Part shown: one piece after another, positions 34,015-43,598 of the stretch
Numbering within the stretch: position 1 is the stretch's first letter
Layout of the letters: each line of letters starts with the position of its first letter
Position numbers and translations under genes: made by a program
Source: Alphaproteobacteria bacterium
GTDB taxonomy: Bacteria; Pseudomonadota; Alphaproteobacteria; Micropepsales; Micropepsaceae
DNA length: 64,000 bases
Assembly (NCBI GenBank): GCA_016124635.1
Contig: WGNJ01000002.1
Coordinates: forward strand, 62,001-126,000
Direction: 5' to 3'
Notes under the pieces: generated by a model
Told to the model about the DNA's origin: nothing
What the model saw: only the letters and a program-made list of their open reading frames with translations
The model's database searches: none

Positions 34015-35246
34015 CGGCGACGCAAACGCCTCGCCTTGCCGTCGTCGTCAAGGGCTTCCCGCGCCTCTCCGAAACTTTCGTCGCGCGCGAACTTGCGGCA
34101 CTCGAAGCGCGAGGTATCGACTTTACGCTGCACGCTCTTCGCCACCCGGGTGCCGACGCCAAGCTTGTCGACAATGCCGTGCGAGCGAAGCCCGCATACT
34201 TGCCCGAGTATCTGCACGACGAGAAGTGGCGCGTCGTCCGCGCCTACATGGCCGCCCGTCGATTGCCGGGCTTCGCCGGCGCTTGGGAGGCGTTTCGAAA
34301 AGATCGGCCACGCGACCGCGGCCGCGCGCGAATCCGCCGCCTCGGCCAAGCCTGCGTGCTCGCCACGGAACTACCGCCCAGCATCAACCACATCTACGCG
34401 CATTTCGCGCACAGCCCGGCTTCGGTCGTGCGTTACGCAGCCATCATGCGCGGCATCACGTTCAGCATCTCGGCGCACGCAAAGGACATCTGGACAGCGC
34501 CCGATTGGGACTTGGCGGAGAAGATCGCCGACGCGCAATTCGTTGCGGTCTGCAACGAAGCGGGCGCGTCACGCCTCAGAACGTTGGGCAAGGCATCGAA
34601 GATCCATCTAATCCATCACGGCCTTCCGCATTCGAGCCTACAGAGGGTCTTACGCGCTCAATTTCGCGACGGGCGAGACCCGGGCTCTCCGGTGCGCCTG
34701 GTCTGCGTCGCGCGCGCGGTGGAGAAGAAGGGCTTGCGCACGCTGATCGCAGCCCTCGCGCTTCTTCCCAAAGACATAGCCTACGAACTCCACCACATCG
34801 GCAGCGGCCCACTTCTCGACGAGCTCAAGGGGCGAGCAAGAACCGCGGGCGTCGCCGAAAGGATCACTTGGCTCGGCGCTCAGTCGCACGCGCGTGTCTT
34901 GGAAGAGCTCGACGCCGGCGATCTCTTCGTGCTGCCCGCAAACGTCGCGCGCGACAACGATCGCGACGGCATCCCGAACGCAATCCTCGAAGCGCAGGGA
35001 CGCGCAGTGCCCGTGCTTGCTTGCAACGTCGGCGGCGTCGCGGAAGCCGTCAAAGACAAAGCAACCGGCCGGCTCACGATCGCAGGCGACGCAGCCCAAT
35101 TCGCGAAGCTGCTCGAGGAACTGATCAAAGATCCGGCCCAACGCGCCAAGCTCGGCAACGCCGGTTATGCCAACGTCGCCGAACGCTTCGACGCGGAAGC
35201 GGGATACGATCGCATTGCAGCGCTCCTTCGCCGCGAGCTGAACTGA
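34011..35246 (+). CDS. Glycosyltransferase family 4 protein
   Basis: This is a GT-B retaining glycosyltransferase of 411 residues. LAVVVKGFPRLSETFVARELAAL is the opening of exopolysaccharide-type GT4 enzymes. HIYAHFAHSPASVVRYAA and ISAHAKDIWTAPDWDLAEKI lie in the acceptor half. VRLVCVARAVEKKGLRTLIAA starts the nucleotide-sugar half, and DRDGIPNAILEAQGRAVPVLA has the E-x7-E-like donor motif region. The start is the ATG of an ATGA overlap with the previous gene; an in-frame GTG nine bases earlier is possible. It overlaps the next gene by one base. It probably adds a sugar to the product of its neighbours. Confidence 0.9.
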   Translation: MTATQTPRLAVVVKGFPRLSETFVARELAALEARGIDFTLHALRHPGADAKLVDNAVRAKPAYLPEYLHDEKWRVVRAYMAARRLPGFAGAWEAFRKDRPRDRGRARIRRLGQACVLATELPPSINHIYAHFAHSPASVVRYAAIMRGITFSISAHAKDIWTAPDWDLAEKIADAQFVAVCNEAGASRLRTLGKASKIHLIHHGLPHSSLQRVLRAQFRDGRDPGSPVRLVCVARAVEKKGLRTLIAALALLPKDIAYELHHIGSGPLLDELKGRARTAGVAERITWLGAQSHARVLEELDAGDLFVLPANVARDNDRDGIPNAILEAQGRAVPVLACNVGGVAEAVKDKATGRLTIAGDAAQFAKLLEELIKDPAQRAKLGNAGYANVAERFDAEAGYDRIAALLRRELN

Positions 35247-36340
35247 TGCGCATCGGGTTCTATTCGCCCATCGCCAAGCCGAACGATACGACCCCGTCGG
35301 GTATTTCGCGGGTCGGCGCACTGCTCGTTCAAGCGCTCAAGGCGGCGGGTCACATTGTCGATATCCCGCTGCTGCCGCGCAGCTATGAAGGCAAAGGCAA
35401 TCCAGAGCGCCAAAAGCAAATATTCGCCGAATGCCAGACAGCGGGAACGAACTACCTGGAGGCGATTGCTCTCGGCAAAGAGCCGCGGCCCGATCTCTGG
35501 TTCTCCTACCACGTCTATTACAAGTCGCCCGATTGGGTTGGACCGCGCATCGCGAGGTCGCTCGGCATTCCGTACGTAGTCGCCGAAGGCTCGCACGCGC
35601 CGAAGCGCGCCAACAGTCCTTGGGCCTTTGGCCACGACGCGACGACAAAAGCGCTGCAGACGGCCGACCGCCTCCTTGCGATGACAAGTTTCGATCGCGT
35701 TTGCCTTGAGCGGATCGACAAGGCCCGCGTCCGCGATCTCAAACCCTTCATCGACCCCGCCCCGTTCACTCGTAACAAATCAAACGCAACGCGAGGCAAT
35801 CGCGTCATTGCTGTCGGCATGATGCGCAACGAGCGCAAGGTCGCGAGCTATCGCTTGCTCGCGGAAGCGATGCGCCTTTTGCCGGACCTTCGCCTCGATC
35901 TTGAAATCGCCGGCGACGGGATCCTACGCGAAGATATCGTGTCAATGTTCAAACCCGCCGACGCGCACAACATTCGTTTTCTGGGCGCGATAGCGGCTGC
36001 CGACATCCCGGATCGGCTGCTCTTGTCCGGCATTCTGGCCTGGCCCGGCATCGGCGAAGCCTATGGCCTCGTCTATCTCGAAGCTCAGGCGGCCGGTCTC
36101 GCCGTTGTCGCTTGCCGCGATCGCGGCGTTCCGGACGTCGTGCGGGAGGATGAAACCGCTTTGCTTTCGGTGCCCGGAGATGCCGCCGCCTACGCCGCAA
36201 ACCTTCGCCTTCTCATCGAAGACAACGACCTTCGCGCAAAGTTAGGCAATGCCGGCCGCGCCTTCGCGCGGCGTGAGCGAAGCGTCGAGGCCGCCGCTCG
36301 AACACTCAACACCGTCCTTGCTGAGATCAAACCGAAGTGA
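35246..36340 (+). CDS. Glycosyltransferase family 4 protein
   Basis: This is a second GT4-like enzyme, 364 residues from the ATG giving MRIGFYSPIAKPNDTTPSGI. PSGISRVGALLVQALKAAGH is the usual N-terminal loop. IAVGMMRNERKVASYRLLAEA begins the donor domain, and WPGIGEAYGLVYLEAQAAGLA contains the E-x7-E motif. It ends LRAKLGNAGRAFARRERS. The start overlaps the previous stop by one base (TGATG). The large open frame continuing upstream is a shadow of the preceding gene. The linkage formed is not predictable. Confidence 0.9.
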   Translation: MRIGFYSPIAKPNDTTPSGISRVGALLVQALKAAGHIVDIPLLPRSYEGKGNPERQKQIFAECQTAGTNYLEAIALGKEPRPDLWFSYHVYYKSPDWVGPRIARSLGIPYVVAEGSHAPKRANSPWAFGHDATTKALQTADRLLAMTSFDRVCLERIDKARVRDLKPFIDPAPFTRNKSNATRGNRVIAVGMMRNERKVASYRLLAEAMRLLPDLRLDLEIAGDGILREDIVSMFKPADAHNIRFLGAIAAADIPDRLLLSGILAWPGIGEAYGLVYLEAQAAGLAVVACRDRGVPDVVREDETALLSVPGDAAAYAANLRLLIEDNDLRAKLGNAGRAFARRERSVEAAARTLNTVLAEIKPK

Positions 36341-37455
36341 GCGCACGCGTCTTCATCTGGGTGCAGCACCTGCTCGGCATGGGCCACTATTCCCGCGCCT
36401 CGGCATTGGCGTCCGCCTTGCGCGACGATGGCTTTGCCGTGACGCTGGTGACCGGCGGCGTTACGCCGCCGAACATAGCGCCATCCGGCGCAGTGTTCGT
36501 TCAGCTACCGCCGGCGCGCGCCAAGGACGAGCTGTTCGACGAACTCGTCGACGAAACGGGCACGCTTGTCGATCAATGCTGGCACGAGACGCGGCGCGAG
36601 GCATTGCTTGCTGCGTTCGAGCAGGCTCGCCCCGATGTCGTCATCACCGAGACGTTCCCGTTCGGGCGCCGCTTGTTGAATTTCGAATTGCACACTTTGA
36701 TCGAAGCCGCCCGCGCGCGGCACCCGAAGCCGCTGATCGTCGCCTCGTTGCGCGACATTCTACAGCGGCCGCGCAAAACAAATCGCGCGATCGGTATGGT
36801 CGAGTATGCGCGGGCGAACTACGACGCGCTGCTCGTGCACGGCGATCCGTCCGTCGTACGACTCGAAGAAAGCTTCGCCGAAACGGCATCGCTCAGCGAC
36901 CTTATCCGCTACACAGGCTATGTCTGCGCAGAGCTGCCGAGATCGTCCGGCACGCGCGACGAGATCTTGGCTTCAGCGGGCGGCGGCGCCGCGGGCAAGA
37001 GCTTGATCCAAATCGCACTGAACGCCCGCGACCATTCGCGCAATCGAGGCCGGCCTTGGACGTTCGTCACTGGACCGCTCGGCGAAGAAGGTCCGCCATC
37101 GCCCGGAAATGTGACCGTTGTCCGCAGCCTCCCGGATTTTCGCAGCCACCTTGCCGCCGCCGCTGTCTCAGTCTCGCAAGCTGGCTACAATACGCTTGTC
37201 GAAGCCGTCGCTGCCGGCACACCGACCCTCGCCGTGCCGTTCGAAACCGATCGCGAGAAGGAGCAACGCCTGCGCGCCGAAAAGTTTGCCGCGCGCGGCT
37301 GGATCAGACTGATGCATCAGCCCGAGCTTACGCCGCAGTCCCTCGCCGCAGCCATCGACACGCTCATTGACAGACAACCGGTGCCCGCGAACCTCGACAT
37401 TGGTGGCGGCCCCGCGACCGGAAAAATCCTTCGCAGCTTGCTGCAGCGGAGCTGA
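36337..37455 (+). CDS. Glycosyltransferase, GT28/MurG-like (COG4671 type)
   Basis: This 372-residue GT-B enzyme is related in layout to the first gene of the run, perhaps by duplication. FIWVQHLLGMGHYSRASALASAL is the acceptor loop, DVVITETFPFGRRLLNFEL the middle, and LPDFRSHLAAAAVSVSQAGYNTLVEA the donor-binding end. It starts with GTG overlapping the previous TGA (GTGA). The two MurG-like genes bracket the two GT4 genes, which suggests an ordered assembly of one repeating unit or lipid-linked glycan. Confidence 0.85.
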   Translation: MSARVFIWVQHLLGMGHYSRASALASALRDDGFAVTLVTGGVTPPNIAPSGAVFVQLPPARAKDELFDELVDETGTLVDQCWHETRREALLAAFEQARPDVVITETFPFGRRLLNFELHTLIEAARARHPKPLIVASLRDILQRPRKTNRAIGMVEYARANYDALLVHGDPSVVRLEESFAETASLSDLIRYTGYVCAELPRSSGTRDEILASAGGGAAGKSLIQIALNARDHSRNRGRPWTFVTGPLGEEGPPSPGNVTVVRSLPDFRSHLAAAAVSVSQAGYNTLVEAVAAGTPTLAVPFETDREKEQRLRAEKFAARGWIRLMHQPELTPQSLAAAIDTLIDRQPVPANLDIGGGPATGKILRSLLQRS

Positions 37456-37458
37456 CAG

Positions 37459-38241
37459 GTGCTCGCAAAAGACACTTGGGCGGAAATTCGCGCCGAACTT
37501 GACCTTTGGAAGGCAAAGAAGAAGCCCGCGCTCTTTTGGTGGCGCGATGACGATGCGACCGACGCCAACGCAAAACTGGAGCGCTTGCTCGCAGTGGCCG
37601 AAGAGTTCGATACACCGGTCGCACTTTCGGCAATTCCCGCGAGGGCGACACCCCGTCTCGCCAAGCTCGTCGCCAAATCGAAAGTCGCCGAAATCCTCGT
37701 GCACGGTTTGCGCCACGAAAATCACGCGACGCGCGATCGAACCAAGCGGGAGCTTGGCGGCGAAGCGTCTCTGGATGCGGTTCTACTGGACGCGGCAACA
37801 GGCTTGCGCCTCGCACGTGCGCGCTTTGGAACGAAATGCCTTCCGGTTCTCGTGCCGCCTTGGAATCGCATCACGGCGCGCGCCGTGCCGCATCTGCCGA
37901 AGCTCGGCTTCAAGGGCCTTTCGACTTGGAAGCCGCGCACGCAAAAGTTTGCCGCGCCCGGCTTGCTGCAAGTCAACGCACATCTTGACGTCATCGATTG
38001 GCGTCACGACCGCATCTTGAAATCGGAACAGACGATCGCCGGCCTTCTCCTACGCAAATTGCGTTGGCGCCGAGAGAAGCAATCGCGCATGGAGGAACCG
38101 CTCGGACTGCTTACGCATCACGCTTTTTGGAACGCGCGCAAAGAAAAACTGGTCATCGGGTTGCTCGATACGCTCAAGTCGCATGCGGCTGTTCGCTTTG
38201 TGAAAGCGTCGCAGGCGTTCGAGTTAGACGCGTCGAAATGA
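37459..38241 (+). CDS. Polysaccharide-deacetylase-like protein
   Basis: This protein of 260 residues has a CE4-like fold. FWWRDDDATDANAKLERLL holds the acidic pair expected at motif 1, HGLRHENHATRD gives the H-x3-H metal ligands of motif 2, PVLVPPWNRI motif 3, and GLLTHHAFW the late His motif. No signal peptide is seen, so it would act inside the cell on a nucleotide- or lipid-linked sugar, or it could be a divergent hydrolase. It starts with GTG three bases after the preceding glycosyltransferase, within the same operon. Confidence 0.85.
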   Translation: MLAKDTWAEIRAELDLWKAKKKPALFWWRDDDATDANAKLERLLAVAEEFDTPVALSAIPARATPRLAKLVAKSKVAEILVHGLRHENHATRDRTKRELGGEASLDAVLLDAATGLRLARARFGTKCLPVLVPPWNRITARAVPHLPKLGFKGLSTWKPRTQKFAAPGLLQVNAHLDVIDWRHDRILKSEQTIAGLLLRKLRWRREKQSRMEEPLGLLTHHAFWNARKEKLVIGLLDTLKSHAAVRFVKASQAFELDASK

Positions 38242-38744
38242 GCGACCAAGTCTTTCGCTGGCCTCACTCCGCCATCGTCGCCGACTATTGGCGTAGTGGG
38301 ACAGGCTTCGCGCTAAGTGCGATTTTTTTGGTGTTGGTGCCACCACCGGCGATCGCCTCCGTGTTCTTCCTCGCCCTTACCGCGATCTTCGGACTCTATC
38401 TCGCCCAAACCATTCTGCGGTCACGTACGACGCTCGTGCTTGGGCCGGACGGCCTCACGATCTCAGGAATTCTGGGCACCGACACCATTCGTTGGGACGC
38501 GCTCGACCAATTCGCCCTGCGCTATTACACATTGCGCCGCGACAAGGAGGCGGGGTGGATGGACCTGAAATTGGCAGGGGGTGGCACGAAAGTCGCGCTG
38601 GACGACCGATTCGACGGATTTCGCCCGATCCTCGAGCGGGCTTGGGAAGCCGCACGAACACGCGACCTTGGGATTTCTTCATCGACTTATGCGAACCTGA
38701 CCGCTGCCGGTTTGCTGCCCAAATCCCCGTCCCGAAGCCGATGA
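38238..38744 (+). CDS. Small membrane protein with PH-like domain
   Basis: This is a protein of 168 residues with an N-terminal hydrophobic hairpin (GFALSAIFLVLVPPPAIASV, then FFLALTAIFGLYLAQTIL). A soluble segment TLVLGPDGLTISGILGTDTI and IRWDALDQFALRYY follows, resembling the bacterial PH-like domains of the YdbS/PH_7 type. The start is the ATG overlapping the preceding TGA. It has no enzymatic motif. Position suggests a membrane accessory to the glycan pathway. The family assignment is tentative. Confidence 0.65.
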   Translation: MSDQVFRWPHSAIVADYWRSGTGFALSAIFLVLVPPPAIASVFFLALTAIFGLYLAQTILRSRTTLVLGPDGLTISGILGTDTIRWDALDQFALRYYTLRRDKEAGWMDLKLAGGGTKVALDDRFDGFRPILERAWEAARTRDLGISSSTYANLTAAGLLPKSPSRSR

Positions 38745-38757
38745 GTTGCGTCCGTTC

Positions 38758-40605
38758 ATGAGTCAACCAGACTTGTTGCGCATCGAGGGCCTGTCGGTCG
38801 CCTTTCGCGTCGGCGCGCATGACGTGCCGGTGTTGCGCGACGTCACCTTTTCTGTACCGGCCGGCAAGACCGTGGCCCTGGTCGGCGAGAGCGGTTCCGG
38901 CAAATCGACGATCGCCTCGGCGGTGATGGGCCTCCTGCCGGCCCGCGCGCGCATCACCGGCGGCCGCATTCTGTTCAGCGATCCCAAAGCGGTGACGCAG
39001 AACGTGAGTCTCACGCAGCTGGACGCCGCGAGTTATCGCCGCTTGCGCGGCGCGCGGATTGCGATGGCGTTCCAAGAGCCTTCCGCCGCGCTGTCGCCGG
39101 TCTGGAGCATCGGCGCCATGCTCGTCGAAGCGCTGCAAGCGCACGAGAACGTTTCCGCCGCCGAAGCGAAACGCCGCGCGATCGACACTTTGCGCCGCGT
39201 CGGCTTCCCAGACGCCGAAGGTGCTTTTCGCAACTTCCCGTTTGAACTTTCAGGCGGGCTGCGCCAGCGGGCGATGCTCGCCGCAAGTTTGATAACGCGC
39301 CCTCCGCTCGTCATCGCCGACGAGCCGACCTCCGCGCTCGATGTGACCGTGCAGGCGCTCGCGCTGAAACTGCTTGGCGATCTCCAAGATGAAATGGGCC
39401 TCAGCCTGCTTTTCATCACACATGATTTCGGCGTCGTCGCGAATATCGCCGATTTCGTCGTCGTTTTGCGTCAAGGCGAAGTGGTCGAACAAGGCACCGC
39501 GCGCGACGTTCTGAAGTCGCCGCAAGCAGGCTACACGCGCGATCTTCTCGCGGCCGTCCCACGTCTCGAAGGTGAAGCGCAACCGTTTACGGCGACCCAC
39601 GCGAACTCGAAAGCGATCGAGGTCCTAACACCCGTTTGGCGTGACCGCATGGCGCCGCCGCCGGGCACCCCGCTCATTCACATGGAGAAGGTCGTCAAGC
39701 GCTTCACGCCGCGCAAGCAAGGACTCGTCAATCCGGCGGGCGTCATCGAAGCCGTCGCCGGCGTCGGTCTCGACATCACGGCTGGCGAATGTCTTGGTCT
39801 CGTCGGCGAGAGCGGCTGCGGAAAGTCGACGCTGTCACGGCTGATCATGAAGGTGATGAGGCCCGACGCGGGCTCCATCCTCGTTCTCGACGGCCATCAG
39901 ATGCGCTCGCTCGACCAATTGTCCGGCGAGGCATTGCAGCGCTATCGCGCCCGCGTTCAATACGTCTTTCAAGATCCATTCGCCTCGCTCAATCCGCGCC
40001 TCACTGTTTTGGACATCGTCACGGAACCGTTCGCCATCCACGGCTACGGCACTGCGAGCGAGCGCATACGCTGGGCGGGCGCCTTGTTCGAACTCGTCGG
40101 CCTCGACCCGGCGATGTTGCGCCGGCATCCGAACGCGTTCTCCGGCGGCCAACGGCAGCGCATCGGCATCGCGCGCGCGCTTGCGCTAGGTCCCGACCTG
40201 TTGATTTGCGATGAGCCCGTCTCCGCACTCGACGTCAGCGTCCAGGCTCAGGTCTTAGGTTTGCTGGACGGACTTCGCACTGACCTGGGGATTGCCAACT
40301 TATTCGTCAGCCACAACCTGGCCGTCGTCAAAGCAATCGCTGGGCGAGTTGCCGTTATGTGCCGCGGCCGCATCGTCGAATCAGCGCCCACAAAAGAGCT
40401 GTTCGCCCAGCCGACTCACCCCTACACAAAAGCGCTATTGGCGGCCAATCCGGAACCGGATCCTGACCGCCCCCTGGATTTGGCAGCCTTGATGGAAGGC
40501 CGAGCTTCCGACCCCGCGGCCTGGCCCAAACCGTACCGCCTTCAGCCTGGCGCAAAGCCGCGCTATGAGACGGTCGGTGATGGCCATGTCGTGGCCGTGG
40601 CGTGA
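38758..40605 (+). CDS. Peptide-type ABC importer, fused double ATPase
   Basis: This is a 615-residue protein carrying two OppD/OppF-type ATPase domains, as in YejF or GsiA. Domain 1: LVGESGSGKSTIASAVMGLL (Walker A), FELSGGLRQRAMLAASL (signature), VIADEPTSALDV (Walker B). Domain 2: LVGESGCGKSTLSRLIMKVM, FSGGQRQRIGIARALAL, LLICDEPVSALDVSVQ. Both end in the extension AQPTHPYTKALLAANPEP typical of peptide/nickel importers. All catalytic residues are intact, in contrast to the large exporter-like protein nearby. It starts 13 bases after the glycan genes and is followed closely by its binding protein and permeases. The ATG at 38758 is preferred to an upstream TTG. Confidence 0.95.
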   Translation: MSQPDLLRIEGLSVAFRVGAHDVPVLRDVTFSVPAGKTVALVGESGSGKSTIASAVMGLLPARARITGGRILFSDPKAVTQNVSLTQLDAASYRRLRGARIAMAFQEPSAALSPVWSIGAMLVEALQAHENVSAAEAKRRAIDTLRRVGFPDAEGAFRNFPFELSGGLRQRAMLAASLITRPPLVIADEPTSALDVTVQALALKLLGDLQDEMGLSLLFITHDFGVVANIADFVVVLRQGEVVEQGTARDVLKSPQAGYTRDLLAAVPRLEGEAQPFTATHANSKAIEVLTPVWRDRMAPPPGTPLIHMEKVVKRFTPRKQGLVNPAGVIEAVAGVGLDITAGECLGLVGESGCGKSTLSRLIMKVMRPDAGSILVLDGHQMRSLDQLSGEALQRYRARVQYVFQDPFASLNPRLTVLDIVTEPFAIHGYGTASERIRWAGALFELVGLDPAMLRRHPNAFSGGQRQRIGIARALALGPDLLICDEPVSALDVSVQAQVLGLLDGLRTDLGIANLFVSHNLAVVKAIAGRVAVMCRGRIVESAPTKELFAQPTHPYTKALLAANPEPDPDRPLDLAALMEGRASDPAAWPKPYRLQPGAKPRYETVGDGHVVAVA

Positions 40606-40616
40606 GGAGATAGTAC

Positions 40617-42569
40617 ATGCGTCTGGCCGCCTCGCTTGCCTGCCTCGTCTTTGCCTTCGGCGTTTCCGCTTCAGCCGCGTCCAAACCTCCCGCCCCATCG
40701 AAAACGCCGCTCCCGCCAGCAGCGCCCGCACTTGCGTTGAAGGAAACCCCGCAGCTGGCAGGCCAGGTTCAAGCCGGCTCGCTGCCGCCGGTGGCGCAGC
40801 GCGTACCGCAAGAGCCGCTCGTCGTCGACCTGAGCGCTGATGGAAGAGAACTGGGCAAACCCGGCGGCACCATTCGCATGCTGATGAGCCGCGAGAAGGA
40901 CATACGCCTGCTCAACACCTGGGGCTACGCGCGCCTCGTCGGCTGGACGCCGAAGCTCACGTTGGAGCCCGATATTTTGAAGTCGATCGACGTGAAGGAC
41001 GGCCGCATCTTCACGATGCATTTGCGCAAGGGCCACAAGTGGTCGGACGGCCAGCCGTTCACCTCCGAGGACTTCCGGTACTTCTGGGAAGATGTCGCCA
41101 ACAACAAGGACATCTCGCCGGCCGGTCCACCTTCGGATCTGCTGAACAACGGCGAAGCGCCGAAGGTCGAGATCGTCGATGCGACGACGGTACGCTACAG
41201 CTGGTCGAAACCGAACCCGCGTTTCCTCGCCGTCCTCGCGCAGGCGACCGAGCCCTACATCTATCGACCCGCGCACTATCTGAAACAATTTCACGCGCGC
41301 TACGCCGATCCCAAGAAGCTCGCGGCGCTTGTCGCGGCGGCAAAGGCCAGTTCCTGGGCGCAACTGCACAACCGGATGGACTCGCTCGATAAGAACGACA
41401 ATCCCGACATGCCGACGCTGCAGCCGTGGGTCGCGCGCACGGCGATGCCGGCGAACCGCTTCGTCTTCCAGCGCAATCCTTATTTCCATCGTGTGGACAA
41501 GGCGGGCAATCAGCTGCCCTACATCGACGGCATCGACATTCTAATTGCCGACGCGGGCCTGATCCCCGCCAAGGCAGCAGCCGGTGAAACGGACTTGCAG
41601 GCGCGCGGCATCAACTTCGCCGACATCACATCGCTCAAGGCAAATGAGGCCCGAGGCAAATACAGGGTCCTCACCTGGCCCATCGCCAAAGGATCTCACA
41701 TCGCCCTCTTTCCGAATCTGAATACCAACGACAAGACCTGGCGCACGTTGTTCCGCGACGTTCGTTTCCGCCACGCACTCTCGCTCGCCATCAATCGGAG
41801 CGACATCAACAAGGCGCTGTTCTTCGGCCTTGCCGTGGAAGGCAACAACGCAGTGCAGAAGGCCTCCCCGCTTTTCAAGCCCGAATACGTGACGCGAAAC
41901 GCTACTTACGATCCGAAGCAAGCGAACGCGTTGCTCGATCAGCTGGGTCTCGCCAAACGCAACGCCGAGGGAACGCGCTTGCTGCCGGACGGCAGGGCGG
42001 CCGAGATCGTCGTCGAAACGTCGGGCGAATCGAAAGAAGAAACCGACGTGCTGCAGCTCGTGGCTCAGCACTACAAAGCCGTCGGTTTGAAGCTGATCGT
42101 CAAGCCTTCCGATCGGACCGCAATGCGCACGCGCGCCTATGCCGGCGACTCACTCATGACTGCCAGATCGGGCTGGGACAACGGCATTCCAACGGCCGAT
42201 ATGAGCCCCGACGAGCTGGCACCACTGCATCAAGACTTCCTGATTTGGCCGAAATGGGGCCAGTACTATGAGACGGCCGGTAAGGCTGGCGAAGCGCCCG
42301 ATCTCGCGCCAGCCAAACAGTTGGTCGTACTCAACACCCAATGGGGTAATGCAAAAACCACCCAGGAGCGGACTGCCATCTGGCAGAAGATGCTCACCAT
42401 CCACGCCGACCAGACGTTTGTCATCGGCATCGTCTCCGGCGTGATGCAGCCGATCGTCGTGCGCTCGACACTGCACAACGTGCCTGAGCGCGGCATCTTC
42501 TCGTGGGATCCCGGCGCTCAATTCGGCATGTACCGAATGGACGAATTCTGGTTCGACCGATCGAGATAA
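40617..42569 (+). CDS. Peptide-type ABC importer, substrate-binding protein (SBP family 5)
   Basis: This is a 650-residue periplasmic binding protein. MRLAASLACLVFAFGVSASA is a signal peptide, and a Pro/Ala-rich linker leads to GKPGGTIRMLMSREKDIRLL. FTMHLRKGHKWSDGQPFTSEDFRYFWED is the signature region of the OppA/DppA family, and DVRFRHALSLAINRSDINKAL is the second conserved stretch. The ligand is not evident; YejA-like proteins of similar size bind peptides. It starts 11 bases after the ATPase gene. Confidence 0.93.
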   Translation: MRLAASLACLVFAFGVSASAASKPPAPSKTPLPPAAPALALKETPQLAGQVQAGSLPPVAQRVPQEPLVVDLSADGRELGKPGGTIRMLMSREKDIRLLNTWGYARLVGWTPKLTLEPDILKSIDVKDGRIFTMHLRKGHKWSDGQPFTSEDFRYFWEDVANNKDISPAGPPSDLLNNGEAPKVEIVDATTVRYSWSKPNPRFLAVLAQATEPYIYRPAHYLKQFHARYADPKKLAALVAAAKASSWAQLHNRMDSLDKNDNPDMPTLQPWVARTAMPANRFVFQRNPYFHRVDKAGNQLPYIDGIDILIADAGLIPAKAAAGETDLQARGINFADITSLKANEARGKYRVLTWPIAKGSHIALFPNLNTNDKTWRTLFRDVRFRHALSLAINRSDINKALFFGLAVEGNNAVQKASPLFKPEYVTRNATYDPKQANALLDQLGLAKRNAEGTRLLPDGRAAEIVVETSGESKEETDVLQLVAQHYKAVGLKLIVKPSDRTAMRTRAYAGDSLMTARSGWDNGIPTADMSPDELAPLHQDFLIWPKWGQYYETAGKAGEAPDLAPAKQLVVLNTQWGNAKTTQERTAIWQKMLTIHADQTFVIGIVSGVMQPIVVRSTLHNVPERGIFSWDPGAQFGMYRMDEFWFDRSR

Positions 42570-42572
42570 TCG

Positions 42573-43598
42573 ATGCTGCGTTACGCCGTTGAGCGGCTGA
42601 TCTTGATGGTGCCGGCGCTGATCGCAATCTCAGCGCTCATCTTCTTCGTCATTCAGCTGCCGCCTGGCGACTATCTTTCCAATCAGATCGCCGAACTGCA
42701 GGCCCAACACGACACCGCGGCGATCGCCAAGGCGCAGTATCTCCGCCACGAGCACGGCCTTGATCGGCCGGTGATCGAACAATTCGGCATGTGGATCGGC
42801 GTGTGGCCCGGCCCACGCGGCTTTTCGGGACTGTTGCAAGGCGATTGGGGCTGGTCGTTCGAGTTCTCGAAACCCGTCGGCGAAGTGGTCGACTACGCTC
42901 TGGGTCCGACGATCGCGGTCAACGTGCTTGCGGTTTTTGTCGTCTACTTGCTCGCGATGCCGCTCGGCATTTTGGCCGGCGTGCAGCAGGACAAATTCAT
43001 CGACTACGTCGTCGCCGCTTTTGCTTACGTCGCCCTCGCGACGCCCGGTTTTCTCCTCGCGCTTCTCGTTCTCACCTATTCGCACCGCTGGTTCGGCCTC
43101 TCGATCGGCGGTCTCGTCGATCCGGACCTTGAGGGCGCGCCGCTGAGCGCAACGAAGATCGCATCGATCGCGGCGCATCTCGGCGTTGCCGTCGTCGTTA
43201 TCGCTTTTTCAGGCGTCGGCCAGATGATCCGCCGCCTTCGCGCCAACCTGCTCGACGAGCTGCGCAAGCCTTATGTCACCGCCGCGCGCGCCCGCGGCAT
43301 TAGCGAAACAAGGCTGCTGCTGCGCTATCCCGTGCGCCTCGCGATGATCCCGTTCATCGCCGACATCGGCAATCTCCTACCGTCGCTCGTATCAGGCTCG
43401 GTGATCGTTTCCGTCGTGCTCAGTCTGCCGACGATCGGACCGATCCTTGTTCGCGCGCTGCAGAGCCAGGATCAGTTTCTGGCGGGCTTCATCTTGCTGT
43501 TCGCCGCCGTGCTCACGCTGCTCGGCACGCTCGTATCGGATCTCTTGTTGGGTTTCATCGATCCGCGCGTGCGCCTCGGTCAGGGCGCCGATCGATGA
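42573..43598 (+). CDS. Peptide-type ABC importer, permease 1
   Basis: This is an inner-membrane permease of 341 residues (DppB/YejB type). MLRYAVERLILMVPALIAISALIFF is the classic first helix. GDWGWSFEFSKPVGEVV lies before the core. The coupling-helix (EAA) region is YVTAARARGISETRLLLRYPVR. About six transmembrane helices are visible. It follows the binding-protein gene by three bases, and its stop overlaps the next gene (ATGA). Confidence 0.95.
   Translation: MLRYAVERLILMVPALIAISALIFFVIQLPPGDYLSNQIAELQAQHDTAAIAKAQYLRHEHGLDRPVIEQFGMWIGVWPGPRGFSGLLQGDWGWSFEFSKPVGEVVDYALGPTIAVNVLAVFVVYLLAMPLGILAGVQQDKFIDYVVAAFAYVALATPGFLLALLVLTYSHRWFGLSIGGLVDPDLEGAPLSATKIASIAAHLGVAVVVIAFSGVGQMIRRLRANLLDELRKPYVTAARARGISETRLLLRYPVRLAMIPFIADIGNLLPSLVSGSVIVSVVLSLPTIGPILVRALQSQDQFLAGFILLFAAVLTLLGTLVSDLLLGFIDPRVRLGQGADR

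Noticed and set aside
34226-35245. Upstream extension of the second GT4 gene by 340 codons
   Set aside because: This part is out of frame with the certain preceding GT4 gene and Arg/Ser-rich. The true start is the ATG overlapping that gene's stop.
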